A stretch of DNA of 64,000 nucleotides from Ascochyta rabiei (Eukaryota; Ascomycota; Dothideomycetes; Pleosporales; Didymellaceae), in NCBI RefSeq assembly GCF_004011695.2, contig NC_082408.1, forward strand, positions 1,039,501-1,103,500, in the 5' to 3' direction. A model generated the notes under the pieces. It worked only from the letters and a program-made list of their open reading frames with translations. It was not told where the DNA came from and did not search any database. The position numbers and the translations under genes are program-made. This document shows positions 11,720 through 22,461 of the stretch, piece by piece. Position 1 is the stretch's first letter; each line of letters starts with the position of its first letter.

Positions 11720-12325
11720 GGCGTGTGCGTCGCCCGTGATGGCGGTGGTTGGCCGTGGATGGCGGCGGGCGGTGGGCGGCGGGAGAGAGGTGCTAGCAGG
11801 TAGACGCTTCTCGGCGAGACATGGAGGGCCGCGGTAGGAGAGGCTGCTGCGGGGTGGGTGAGAGAAGGCTGTTGCCGCAGGGTATCAAGAATTGCGATCC
11901 CAGTGGCTCGCGGGTGTTGGGTCGCGGCTTCCTTGGATGCTGGACGCTGGATGGTGAAGGACACGCGCTGAGCACTGGGCAGACAGCCACAGGAGCGGCA
12001 GAGTCGAGGGCCTTGCTGCAGCGCGAGATTGTTATACCGACGGTCGAGTCGACGTGCTTCCAGCGTCTCTCGCAGCGCCCGCGTCCCCAGCTCTTGGTCG
12101 CAAAGTCAGCGTCACCGGCGGCCACGACCTGAGTGCACGGCCCACGAGCTGACTCGGCCCACTGCAATCGATAGCCGTCTCGCCACCAGAATTTCTTCGG
12201 CCGCTTGGTCCCTGCCTGCCTGGCCGCTGGTCCCTTGCGCTTGTGAACTTTTCCCCTCCACGCTCGGCCAGCAACCACCACGCCCTTCACCCACACCCTT
12301 CCGCACCAAGCACACAACCACCGCA
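11720..12325. other. bidirectional promoter region SIZ1 / DUF2423 gene
   Basis: The 606-bp GC-rich region separates two divergent start codons. Open frames on both strands are long because of base composition and show no family signature. Confidence 0.5.
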
Positions 12326-12987
12326 ATGGCAAAGGGACTCCGCGCATCCACCGAGAGGGCGAACCGCAGGAAGCTGCGCGCAAACGTCTTTGGCCCCGTC
12401 GAGAAGGCCCGCGCCGACCGCCTCCACGCAAAGCTCCTCGCAACCATCAATTCCGAGAAGCCCGCGCCGCCCGAGAAGAAGCAGATGGACGTCGATGAAG
12501 AGGGTATGGATCCACCCGCCTCATCCTGCCTGCCTCGCGCTAACGACACAGCAGCTGCCACAGAAGCAAAGGAGGATCTCTCAAAAGGTTCGTTCTTCCT
12601 CGCTGCTCCCGTCCCACAGTCCTTGTCCCACTCCAGCACCTGCAGCCCTGTGCCAGACGACTGCGACATGCGCAACTTCTGCTTCTACCTGGGCCTCAGC
12701 GCAGACATTGTCGGCTTCACGCCCGCCGGACATCTGCAATTCGCCTTTGACTCGCTTCCACCTTCGACCTGAACGCTGGAACCGAGCAAAAGGCTAACCA
12801 TCACTCTCCAGACATGGATGTCGACGCCAAGTCGTCCGCAAAGAAGCCCAACCGCGGCCAGAACGACCGCAGGACGAAGAACCAGCGCGCCCGCAAGCCG
12901 AGAAACTCGATGACCTTCCCCTCGAGCCGCGGCAAGGGCGCCCTGAAGCCCTTCACTGGCAAGGGCCGAGTCAGCAAGCGCAAGTAG
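12326..12987 (+). CDS. DUF2423 nucleolar ribosome-biogenesis protein, 3 exons, 128 aa
   Basis: This is a small, very basic protein of the YBL028C/LLP family, associated with pre-60S particles and the nucleolus in other eukaryotes. Exons: 12326-12503, 12555-12587, 12812-12987, giving 129 codons including the stop. The N-terminus MAKGLRASTERANRRKLR and the following VFGPVEKARADRLHAKL are the DUF2423 signature. The C-terminus is a lysine/arginine tail containing MTFPSSRGKGALKPF and ending KGRVSKRK. Intron 2 is 224 bp with a GTTCGT donor, long for this window; an unspliced or alternative product there is possible. The middle of the protein is acidic (MDVDEE, MDVDAK). Confidence 0.88.
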
Positions 12988-14067
12988 ACGGGAGCAACTG
13001 CGACGACACCTCCCTTCTCACCGGCGTTTGGGGAAACAAAATGCATTGCAGGCGTTTGATTAGTTGCTGTGAAACGACAGCTGGTTGGAATGATACCACG
13101 TCCGTAGGGACCTCTCTGCTAGAGTACGCAACACCACAAGTTTATCACCACGTCTGTCTTAGTGTATCTCTGCAAACCTCCAGAGGTGTTATTGCGTGAT
13201 TGTAATTACACCCTCTCTCCTAGCCAACCAACACCACGGCCACAGCACCTACCATCCGCCATGCTAGTCGCAAAAAAAGAAAAAAAAAGGAAAAAAGAAA
13301 AAAAAACAGAGACACGCATGCCATAACATCGACAGGACCCGTACATCCAATCTCCACACCACCCGACCCAACAGCCAGGACACGCAAGCACGCCCTCTCT
13401 TCCCGTGGATACAGCTAGCCATGGCACTCATCTTAGAACACTACATTCCGCATCAACGTTGGGCTATGGAGTTGGAGGTGAGCAGTGAAGAAGACAAGAC
13501 GCTGTGTCTATTAGTTTATTTTTTGATTTGATCTAGTGGCGTGTATGCTAGTGATGTGTTTTACTGTTGTGTATTACTGTTATATATAGCCATCTCTTAT
13601 AGTATTCCAAGACTGAGATTTGTAAGAGTATATCAAGTAGAAGATAGACATTGAATAGCTTACAACAGAGGGCTTTGTTAATGCGCTTATTATGTTTAGA
13701 GTTTGCTATTTTAGTGTAATAAAAAGCTTTTGTGCAACTAGAGGTAGTGAAGAAGAGAGGACGCTGTGTCTGTTAGTTTGGTTTGGTTTAGTTGAGTAGC
13801 ATATATTCTATTGTTGTGTATTAATTTTATGTATTGCCATCTCTTATAGTATTGTAGGACTGAGATTTGTAAGAGTATATTGAGTAGAAGATAGTTGTGG
13901 AATTGCTTTTAAAAAAAAGTTTAGTTAATACGCTTGTTGGGTTTAGAGCTTACTGTTCATATGCAACAGGAAATGCTTCAGTGCGAGTGGCTTTTATCTC
14001 TTAACAACTCTAACGCATGGTATCCAGTCATTACAGTCTCGATGGAAAAATTACGTCGTTCCCCGCC
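12988..14067. other. AT-rich intergenic region between convergent genes
   Basis: It contains the 3' flanks of the DUF2423 gene and of the trehalose phosphorylase gene. A poly-purine A-rich run lies at 13270-13310. A degenerate tandem duplication occupies most of 13475-13990 (listed separately). Confidence 0.55.
13475..13990. repeat. decayed tandem direct repeat, two copies of about 255-262 bp, AT-rich
   Basis: Copy A (about 13476-13737) and copy B (about 13738-13990) share blocks in the same order: tgaagaaga followed by gacgctgtgtct, then gccatctcttatagtatt, then gactgagatttgtaagag, then agtagaagata, then the gtttagag block. Many differences are transitions toward A/T. There is no coding potential. 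This looks like a transposon or duplication remnant degraded by point mutation, possibly by repeat-induced point mutation. Confidence 0.75.
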
Positions 14068-16372
14068 TCACCACGCCTCGCTCCCCCGCCGGCTGCGGCT
14101 CGCCTGGTGCGTCAAGTCCAGCTTCTCGCTCTCGCGCTTGAGCGTCGTCTCCCCATCTGCGGGCTTGTACGGATAGCCGGCCTTGTTGCGGGCCATGTCG
14201 TTGATCCAACGACTGTTGGGCTCGACTTTCCTCGACCCGTTGGCGAGCTCGTCGGCGAGATACAGCCAGCTCAGGGCGTTGCCGACGGTGCTGACCTCGT
14301 CGCTGACGTGGTTGCCGGCGTAATCGGACATCTTGATGTACGCCTCCTCGTCGGTGAAGAGGTGGTTGAGGTAGTTGGCGACGACGTCGTGCTCGCCCAC
14401 GTCGACCAGGAAGCCCGACTTGCCATGCTCGACTTGCAGAGGGATACCGCCGCGGCGCGTCGCGATGATGGGCACGCCGTGGTGCAGGGCCTCCGAGACC
14501 TTGACTTCGAAGCCCTCGCGCGTCGAGAGCTGGAGCGCGACATGGGCGTTTGCCATGATTACGTTGAGGAACTGGTCGACGGGGCCAATGCGCATGACAA
14601 CCACGTCGTCTTTGATGTCGGCGTAGAGTTCGTTGAGCTGCTTGTCAGTCGCGTCGAAAATGATGGTCGCGTCAGGGTCGTCGATCGCTCCGTGGCCGGC
14701 AATGACGAGTTGGGGCACTTTCTCAATCGGTTGGTCTTTCATGTACTCTCGTCGGAGAACTGCGTACGAGGCCAGAACGTCGTCGATGCCTTTTGCAGGA
14801 TCGAAACGTGCAATCTGCGTGATGTACGGACGCGCTGGATAGGCAAGGCGGTTGGCACCCTTGTCGAGGCATGACATCTCAAACTGATGCATGTAGTACT
14901 GTGCGTCCCAATCGTCGAGGTTCTTGTTGAGACCATCGAGCCAATCTGTAGTGGCGGGGAGGTAGCCAACCTTCTCCGTCGATACGTTCTTGGGCACGAA
15001 TTCGCGAACAGGGTGGCTGATGAAGGCGTCACAATCTTTGACGTTGTTCCACACCCAGTTCCAAACCTCGGCGGTTGGCGTGTCTTCCTGATCCGCTAGG
15101 TCTGCACGTACTTGGATGTGGCTGCGGAAGATTACAGGACGGGTCGGGTCCTGCTCCTTTGCGATCCTGACGAGAGAGGGCATCTGCGGATCGTCGACGA
15201 TGATGACATCGGCGCCACCGTCTGAGCGAGGGGCAAGAGGTCCACCTTTAGCTATCCAGTATCGCTCAGCATTCTGCCTAGCCCACTCGTCGAGGATGTC
15301 GATTGATTTCTGATCAAGACGAAGGCCTGTTTTTTCCACTCCCTGGAGGATGTTGTGGTTGTTCTTGGTGATACGAAAGACTGCAGGCTTAGGCTTGGGG
15401 ACATACCTGTATCTGTGAGTATGCGTCAGGTGATGTGCGTGACTTACTTACCACTTGCAGTCAACATCGATCAACCGCAGGAAGCGGATCAGCGCGTGCC
15501 GCATCAAGGCAACACCACCGCCCTGGGGAGTACTGTTGAAGAAGGCAATCTTGGTGCCGTTCTTCTTGAGCGAATCTGCATAGACCATGGTCGCTGCGTA
15601 CGTGTTGGGATGGACAGTCTTACGGTAAGTTGGCTCATCTGCAATCTGGGCCGCGCCATTACTGTCGACACCAACTTGATTCCGATAAACAACTTCGAGG
15701 CGAGGCTGGTTGGCCCTGCCAAAATATCTGCACGTGTTAGACAGAAGATAGCAGTGTCACTTTGAATCTTACCCCAGAGCCTTTCTCACCACTGCATCGG
15801 CCTCTTCATCCACCATCATATACTTCGGTGCATCTGGGCTGCCAGTGTTGTCCTTTCCAGAGCTAGGCTCGAGCACCAGAGGGACGATATCTAGTTCGAG
15901 CCATAGGCGTGCTGGCAATTGCGGACACGTCTGGACGGCTTTGGTCGTCAAGCCGGCACCAACGAACTTGTAGTAGTGTTCATCTCGGTAGTGCTTGATC
16001 TTGCTGATGACATCTTCTGCAAAGAACTCGGCACGCTGCTCAGCGGTTGCAGGGGTGGTAGCCCCCGAGCCTGATTCGGACGTTGCGGCTGAGGAGTCGG
16101 AGCTGCTGCTCGAATCCCCGCCAATGGACGTGGTCGCAAAGTCAATGGAATAAGTGCCGTCGTGGATGACGAAAGCAACCTCAACCGCATTGTTGAGCCT
16201 GTCGGCGACAGCTATACCGATGTATACAGCCTGGGGAACGTCAGCTTGTGTGTGGTGGTCGCAGAGCCTGACCCACCTCAAGCCTGGTGGAGGTTGTCTT
16301 GTCTTCGCCCGCCAGCTTTTGCTTGACCGACGTCTTTGCCATGAAGGCATTGCGAGTTTTTTGGCGGGCCAT
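14068..16372 (-). CDS. trehalose phosphorylase (Ccg-9-like glycosyltransferase family 4), 4 exons, 722 aa
   Basis: It reversibly splits trehalose with phosphate to glucose and glucose-1-phosphate with retention of configuration. Related fungal genes were described as clock-controlled gene ccg-9 or 'trehalose synthase'. Exons: 16372-16277, 16230-15773, 15727-15452, 15406-14068, total 723 codons. The N-terminal third is the fungal-specific part (AVYIGIAVADRLNNAVEVAF, then a Ser/Thr linker). The GT-B nucleotide-sugar fold follows. FFNSTPQGGGVALMRHALI is in exon 3, and EGFEVKVSEALHHGVPIIAT and GGIPLQVEHGKSGFLV in exon 4 form the donor-binding site. A cytosolic role in trehalose mobilisation during germination or stress recovery is family knowledge. 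A long antisense open frame over exon 4 is a composition shadow. Confidence 0.92.
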
Positions 16373-17436
16373 TGCTGGACGCTGTGGGAGAGAGAAGTGG
16401 TGGAATGGAATGGTACCTTGCATTTAGTACGGCGGTTGTCTTGGTTCTAAGTATCGAATGATTTAATCTGTGACGTAAGCTAACGTGATACTTCCTAATC
16501 AGGTAGACTGTACACAGCGAGCAGTGGACTTCAGGAATCCGAACGTAGTGGTACAAGAATATTATTTACGGATAGAGTGTACATGACAGCAAGACGCAGG
16601 CTTATAAGCAGCGAGTACCGGTCGTGACTTGATGGCTTCCATCATCTGCGTGTGACTGCGGCGGGAAGGCGAGCAGCTGCGCGTCCGATGGCTGGCTGCC
16701 GTCTGCTGGCTGAGTGAATGCAACGGCATGTTGTCTGGCCGGGAGACCATCGACCATTGACGGATGGCATTCGAGTGGGTCTCGAAAACATCCCTGGGCG
16801 TGCGACACTCGGCACGTACCAGCGAGGGACAAGTCTGCCAGGATCAGCGGTGAAGCACAGTCATGGGGAGACGACAAGCTGTGGTTATCGTGGCGAAACA
16901 GGGTCAGGAATATCAGAGCTGTACGAAGTAGACGCGGGCGGGATGAGGTGACGACAGGCGCGCTAGAGCCGCCCACGACCGCTCATCCCACGGAGATGGC
17001 TACATGAACATGCACCACGACGAGTGCACCATGGCATTGTGGCGCTGCGGCGAAGAGCTCCGGGGGTCGGTTGACATGAACGAGTTTTCACGCCTGTGAT
17101 CTGCCAATGGCGGGAAGCGCAGTCACGCAAGCGGCAGGAGATGCAGTGGATGGAGCTGAGCGCTGTCTGTCGCGTGGACGGACGCAGTGAATCAGCGCCC
17201 TGTCGCCTGCGTCGCTGCCTCTACAACGGAAGCCTCATGGAAGCGCAGGGCGTGTTGTCATGAGGATGTGTGTGTGTGGGTGCGCGGGGGATGATGCCGA
17301 GATGAGAGGAGACGATGGATGGCATTGATGCTTACCATTTGGTAGCACTGCGAGCTTGCACGTGACACAGTAATGAGTGCAGTGGGGGCCAAGACATGGA
17401 GGTGGTCAGCGACTAAGCTCAACTGTGACAACTGTG

Positions 17437-17557
17437 TCGATTGTGTCGACTGTGTCAATTGCGTCAACTGCGTCAACTGCGTTAACCACGTCAACTGCGT
17501 TCACCACGTCAACTGCGTCAACCGTGTCAACCGTGTCAACTGTGTCAACCGTGTCCA
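17437..17557. repeat. 9-bp minisatellite, about 13 imperfect copies
   Basis: The unit is gtcaactgc with variants gtcaaccgt, gtcaaccac and ttcaccacg. The 9-bp length keeps one reading frame open on each strand without implying a protein. It lies upstream of TUP1. Confidence 0.85.
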
Positions 17558-18118
17558 CACTGGGGCCATGCAGTGTTCCTGTTGCTCAAGCGCGCCGACA
17601 CTGGGGCCTTGCAGCGCTGCAGGAGCAGCCTAGCACAACGCACGAGCACGTTGCAGGGTTGGTTGCAGATGAGAGATGCAGTCTCTACACAGGAAACACA
17701 GACGATGGATGAGGTCTCTGGATACGAAACATGGATGCAGACTCCAAGCACGGACGATGAACCAGGTCTGAACACCAAGGGCAAGGGCGGAGGGGGACTC
17801 CAAGGCTCAAGCACAGATGTGGATGGAGAGCGTTCTGAGCGCACTGGCGGTGTTGGCGAGATGGTGGCGGTGCGCGGTGCTTGCCGAGTTTGCCCCAGAG
17901 GCGCTGGACCGCGGCTGGGCCAGGGCGCCAGGGCGGTGCCGGCGGTCATGTTTCGAAGTGTCGAGTGCGTGCAGCGCAGCCGAGCATGCGGGAAGCGCAC
18001 AGGCCAGGGCGCTCGAGATCCACTTGTCCATCACGTTTCCATTTCCATTTCCAGGCGCAACCTCTCCCGTTCGGTTCGGTTCGTGTTCTGTCTGCCCTCC
18101 AACCCTCACCGCGCCTGC

Positions 18119-18230
18119 ACACACGCGCACCTGCACCTGCACCTGCACCCGCACCTGCACCTGCACCCGCACCCGCACCCGCACCCGCACCCGCACCCGC
18201 ACCCGAACCCGCACCCGCACCCGCACCACC
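18119..18230. repeat. 6-bp repeat GCACCC/GCACCT, about 18 copies
   Basis: This is a hexamer array in the TUP1 upstream region, starting as gcacctgcac and becoming pure gcaccc. It is C-rich on the plus strand and G-rich on the minus strand. Confidence 0.85.
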
Positions 18231-18330
18231 GCCTCTGCCTCCATCTCGACTCTCTCCGGCGCGTCCATCCCAGGGCCGGCCCGCGTACACGCTCCCACTC
18301 CAGCAGCTGTTGTTCGCTGCGCGCCTTGGC

Positions 18331-18394
18331 CGCCAGCCCTGCCAGCCCTGCCAGCCTTGCCAGCTCTGTCAGCTCTGTCAGCTCTGCCAGCTCT
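18331..18394. repeat. 9-bp repeat near TUP1 start, about 7 copies
   Basis: The unit is ccagccctg with variants ccagccttg, tcagctctg and ccagctctg. It ends about 130 bp before the TUP1 start codon and so probably lies in the 5' untranslated region. Confidence 0.8.
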
Positions 18395-18523
18395 CGCCCG
18401 CCGCGTAGGCTTCACCCCGGCCGCCGCAGTCCCGATCCCACCCCCAATCCGCCGCAGCCGAGCCAGCGCGCTTGAGCAGACGTGCAGGCAGCATCTCGCT
18501 CTCCTGACCTCGCAGCACCGACG

Positions 18524-20635
18524 ATGAACCACGGCTACCCGCCCCCGCGCGCCATGGTGCCCCAAGGCGGGCCCAGCCAGCGCCTGAACGAGCTGCTCGA
18601 CAACATCCGGACCGAGTTCGAGACCGAGTCGCAGCGCAGCGTCGACTACGAGGGCCAGAGTAAGTGACTTCGCTGCACTGCGATTGCGCCCATGTCCGCA
18701 CGCCATGGCCATGGCGACACTAACTCGCGCCCCAGTCACCCGTCACATCCAGGAGATCGAGCTGATCCGCAACAAAGTCTACGCGCTCGACACCCAGCAC
18801 AACCAGATGAAGGCCAAGTACGCCCATGCCCCCTTCGCCCTGCCCTCACCGCGCCCTTGCGCTAACACGCCATGCAGGTACGAAGACCGAATCGCCCAGC
18901 TCGAGCGCGAACTCGAGCAGCGCGGCGGCCCCAGCCAGAGCGCCCACCACCACGGCCCCTCGCAGCCCCAGCCGCCGCAGATTGGACACGGGCCGAGCAA
19001 TCTCTTCGGCGGCATCATGGCAGGCAGCGCCAACCAGGGCGGCCCCGGACTGGCCCCTCCGCCCCAGGACGCCAACCCTCCCCACGGCATGCCTCCGCAG
19101 CTGGGAGGTGGCCCGCAAGGCCCGCCAGGTCTCAACCCTGCGCCGGGCCCGCCACAGCATTTTGGTGGGTACCAGCCAGGTCCTTCGGCCAACGGTGAGC
19201 TTCACGCTCTTTCCCTTTCTCTTCTCCATGGAGCCCGACTGCCTGGTAGACAAGCCGTCGCCCGTTTACCATCGCCTTCACTCCATACCGCCGCACAAGC
19301 TGACTAACCGTGTCCAGGTTACGGCCAGCCCCCACAACCTACAGCCTCCCCCAGCGGCGGCAAGCGCCCAGGTCCTCCTCGCGGTCCTCCTGGAGGCCCT
19401 GCGACGCCTCAGCAGAACAATCCAGCGCCCTACCCTGGCTCGCCCCAGGTGCCTCGCCCCACCCCACCCCCCCACCACCAGCAGAATGCCCTGATGGCTC
19501 AGCACCAGGTCCCGGTGCCCCTGGCCCACAGCAACACCCTGGCCGACTTGGACGTCGAGCAGCTGCCCGCGCACTACAAGAAGGAGGGCGACGACTGGTA
19601 CGCCGTCTTCAACCCCCGCGCCAGGCGCGTGCTTGACGTGGACCTGATTCACAATCTGCCCCATCAGAGCGTCGTGTGCTGCGTGCGCTTCAGTCTGGAT
19701 GGCCGCTACGTCGCCACTGGTTGCAACCGCTCTGCCCAGATCTTCGACGTCGAAACTGGAAACCCTGTCGCGCACCTCCAAGACGGCAGTCTCCCCGAGG
19801 ATGGCGATCTCTACATCAGGAGCGTGTGCTTCAGCCCCAGCGGCCAGTACCTGGCTACCGGCGCCGAGGACAAGGTCATTCGTGTCTGGGACATTGCCAC
19901 GCGCACCATCAAGCACCAGTTCACTGGCCACGAGCAGGACATTTATAGCTTGGACTTCGCCCGCAACGGCAGGATCATTGCCTCCGGTTCCGGCGATCGC
20001 AGCGTCCGCCTGTGGGACCTCGAGTCCAACTCGCAGATCGCAAACTTCTCCATTGAAGATGGCGTCACCACCGTTGCCATCTCCCCTGATAACCTCTTTG
20101 TCGCAGCCGGTTCGCTGGATAAGAGCGTCCGCGTTTGGGACATTCAGAGCGGACAGCTCGTCGTTCGCCTCGAGGGCGAGTCTGGTCACAAGGATAGCGT
20201 CTACAGTGTTGCATTTGCTCCTTCAGGCGGTAGACTCGTCAGTGGTTCTCTCGACAAGACTATCAAGATGTGGGAGTTGACCACGCCCTCACGCTTCGTG
20301 CCCGGAAGCGCCCCCAGTGGCAAATGCGTTCGCACCTTCGAGGGTCACAAGGACTTCGTTCTCAGTGTCGCGCTTACACCGCACGGCGACTGGGTGCTCA
20401 GTGGTTCCAAGGACCGAGGTGTGCAGTTCTGGGACCCTCACACAGGTGTCGCGCAGCTCATGTTGCAGGGACACAAGAACTCGGGCATGTTCCATCCCCC
20501 TCTGCACCAAGTCCTTTCAGCTAACTTTCAACAGTCATCTCTGTCGCCCCCAGCCCAACAGGTGGCGTCTTCGCTACCGGCTCCGGTGACATGCGCGCCC
20601 GTATCTGGAAATTCGACAGGTACAACGGCCCTTAG
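18524..20635 (+). CDS. TUP1: transcriptional corepressor Tup1/RcoA, 5 exons, 600 aa
   Basis: This is the general corepressor that works with Ssn6/Cyc8 in the nucleus to repress glucose-, development- and metabolism-regulated genes. Exons: 18524-18659, 18736-18817, 18878-19194, 19318-20484, 20535-20635; the phases give 601 codons. The Tup_N tetramerisation helix spans residues ~15-90 ([18 protein letters not shown], then [16 protein letters not shown]). A Pro/Gly/Gln-rich linker runs to ~255. [19 protein letters not shown] and seven WD40 blades complete the protein; blades show [14 protein letters not shown] and [14 protein letters not shown], and the last is [16 protein letters not shown]. 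The final intron (20485-20534) begins with GC, the only way to make the conserved [13 protein letters not shown] junction. The very GC-rich 5' half creates long antisense shadows. Confidence 0.95.
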
Positions 20636-21125
20636 TCGGACCCTGACCTCGTCGACGACCCCACGGGATCCACGCGCATCAAACAAGAGGCCACGGAGAC
20701 GGACGTACCGCTCACACACCGCGAGACGACAGCAGAGCTGGACACGAAGATGCAGCAAGTCGTGCTCGAGCTGTAGACATGGCCAAGCAGGACCGCGCAG
20801 CGAGAGACGGAGAGATATGAGTTTTTTCTTTATACCACATAAACTACTAAAAGGGGGGCCTTTGGTCAAGCCAGTCAGTCGGGAGTTGTCTCTGTCATTG
20901 TTTTACGAGCTTGGATGGGCTGGAATACCTTTATTGGGGATTGTGTCGCTTTCTCTCAATGTCTATTGTAGGATTCTTAGGCACGAATCTTATCGTGATG
21001 ATTTTTACCTTGACTTGATTTTCTTGCTGCTCTACATGGGTGAATTGACCTCCAAAGACCATCGAGCACGCACTGCTTCGAAGGTGCAGTGTATTTGCCA
21101 TGGTACATGCACAAGACACCGTTGC
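20636..21125. other. intergenic between convergent TUP1 and membrane-protein genes
   Basis: It holds the two 3' flanks. I see no gene, repeat or RNA signature. Confidence 0.5.
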
Positions 21126-21878
21126 CTACACTAGACGAATGGCACCTTCCCTGGCCTCACCTCGAACAGACTGATTTCTCGGAGCTCCCACAGGTACTGT
21201 CAAGACCATCGGTTCGATAGCGGTCCCCCCAAGGGCCACACTGTATACCCAACGGTGCCGCTTTACCCAGGCTGCAGCGCATAAAAACGCAGCGATTGCA
21301 AACATGCCTGCTACGACGAGATAGAAAATTCGTACATTCTGCCCGGCTTCATAACCCATTGGCACTGGCTCAAACCACCCAACCGTGAGATGTACACAGC
21401 AGAGTATGTCCACTGCGATTCGTATCTTGAAGTCAGAAGGGCTCCGGGTTACATGCGCGGAAAAGATGCTGGAGCACGCCAGGTACATAGTCACATTGAG
21501 AAGTGACAGCTCCACAAACTCTCTGAACCAGAGATCAAGCTCGATGCTGCCTGGAGGATACATGAAGTCGCTAATGGCGACGTGTGTGATGAACACAACC
21601 CACGATGCCATACCGAGATACAGGAACGGGGTGCGGCGGACATAGTGAGGGAGCTCCAAAGCTAGGGGAGCAAGCGGGAAGAGACTATTGAAGATCAGAA
21701 ATGGAGGGTGCCGATGTACGAGCGGTATTCGAAGCACGAGGGCCTGTACTTACAGAGCGCGCACCAAGGACTCAACGAGATACCATGCTGATGCTGCGAC
21801 ATCTGATACATGGAAGAGGTATGCAACCAGTAAAGGTACGCCTATCAGGTACAGTGACGTCGCTGCAACTGTGGACAT
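21126..21878 (-). CDS. uncharacterised polytopic membrane protein, 2 exons, 227 aa
   Basis: I do not recognise the family. Exon 1 is 21878-21754 and exon 2 is 21684-21126, joined by a 69-bp intron (GTAAGT donor, CAATAG acceptor) in correct phase. The protein is hydrophobic, with about six to seven predicted membrane spans: near residues 5-25 ([15 protein letters not shown]), 60-80 ([15 protein letters not shown]), 95-115 ([16 protein letters not shown]), 125-145 ([15 protein letters not shown]), 155-180 ([19 protein letters not shown]) and 185-205. The start could also lie further upstream at 21962 or 21908, but 21878 puts the first span at the N-terminus. It sits between TUP1 and a HET gene at the start of the accessory segment. 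Confidence 0.6.
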
Positions 21879-22461
21879 CCTGTTGCATGCATTAGAAACC
21901 TCACCCATTAAGCAACTTGGTCGATGGGGCAAATCACCACTGCGCATAGATCGCTGGTTCACACTCTTAGCATTCTGGCTCCCTTCTTTCAGATCTTAGC
22001 AGTAGCACTCACTCAGGTTTCGTAGCCTTAGATCAGTCTTTACATTCTCCTGCAGACCCATAGTGCGCTGGGACGGCTTTGATGAAGGTAGCAGCGTCTG
22101 TGTGCACCCTAGCTACTGTTTAGAGATTATCACCTGTCGGAACGTGTGACTGGTACGTGCAAGCAGAATAGGGGGACAATCGTAAATGGCAGGTGTATGA
22201 AGATGATGCAGCGAAATCTTACAGGAGGATCGAAGTTGTGATGGAATGTCTGTCCGGAATTCAGAGCGGTAAGAGCTCGGTGCTAATTGGCTCATGTTAT
22301 GGCCCCCAGGGTGTCTAGGGGGATCAGCTCCGAAGTATATCGTAGTATAATCCTAATGATCTCTGAAAGGAAAGGACAGTCCCGCCTTGTGCGAATATCC
22401 CCAGACTTGTGGTTGAATGTGTTTGCCTCCTTTGTAAGGGGTTGATGCAAGATCGTTCACG
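21879..22461. other. divergent intergenic region
   Basis: It contains the promoters of the membrane-protein gene (minus) and the HET gene (plus). No other feature is seen. Confidence 0.45.

Larger units (their letters stand above)
16373..18523. other. 2.1-kb divergent intergenic region with minisatellites; TUP1 leader
   Basis: It separates the trehalose phosphorylase start from the TUP1 start. The right half carries three separate tandem repeats (listed). Long open frames between 17.5 and 18.7 kb on both strands come from these repeats and from the GC-rich composition. Dense CT-rich stretches upstream of the TUP1 start are consistent with a long 5' leader. Confidence 0.5.

Noticed and set aside
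11793..12443. 216-codon minus-strand frame between SIZ1 and the DUF2423 gene
   Set aside because: Arg/Gly-rich, overlaps the first exon of the DUF2423 gene in antisense, no family signature.
14017..14874. 285-codon plus-strand frame
   Set aside because: It is exactly antisense to the last exon of trehalose phosphorylase, which has strong family motifs.
17573..18739. Long open frames (over 230 codons) on both strands upstream of TUP1
   Set aside because: They are produced by 6- and 9-bp tandem repeats and GC-rich composition; translations are low-complexity and frames overlap on both strands.
19278..20189. 303-codon minus-strand frame
   Set aside because: Antisense to the WD40 exon of TUP1; a shadow of strong codon bias.
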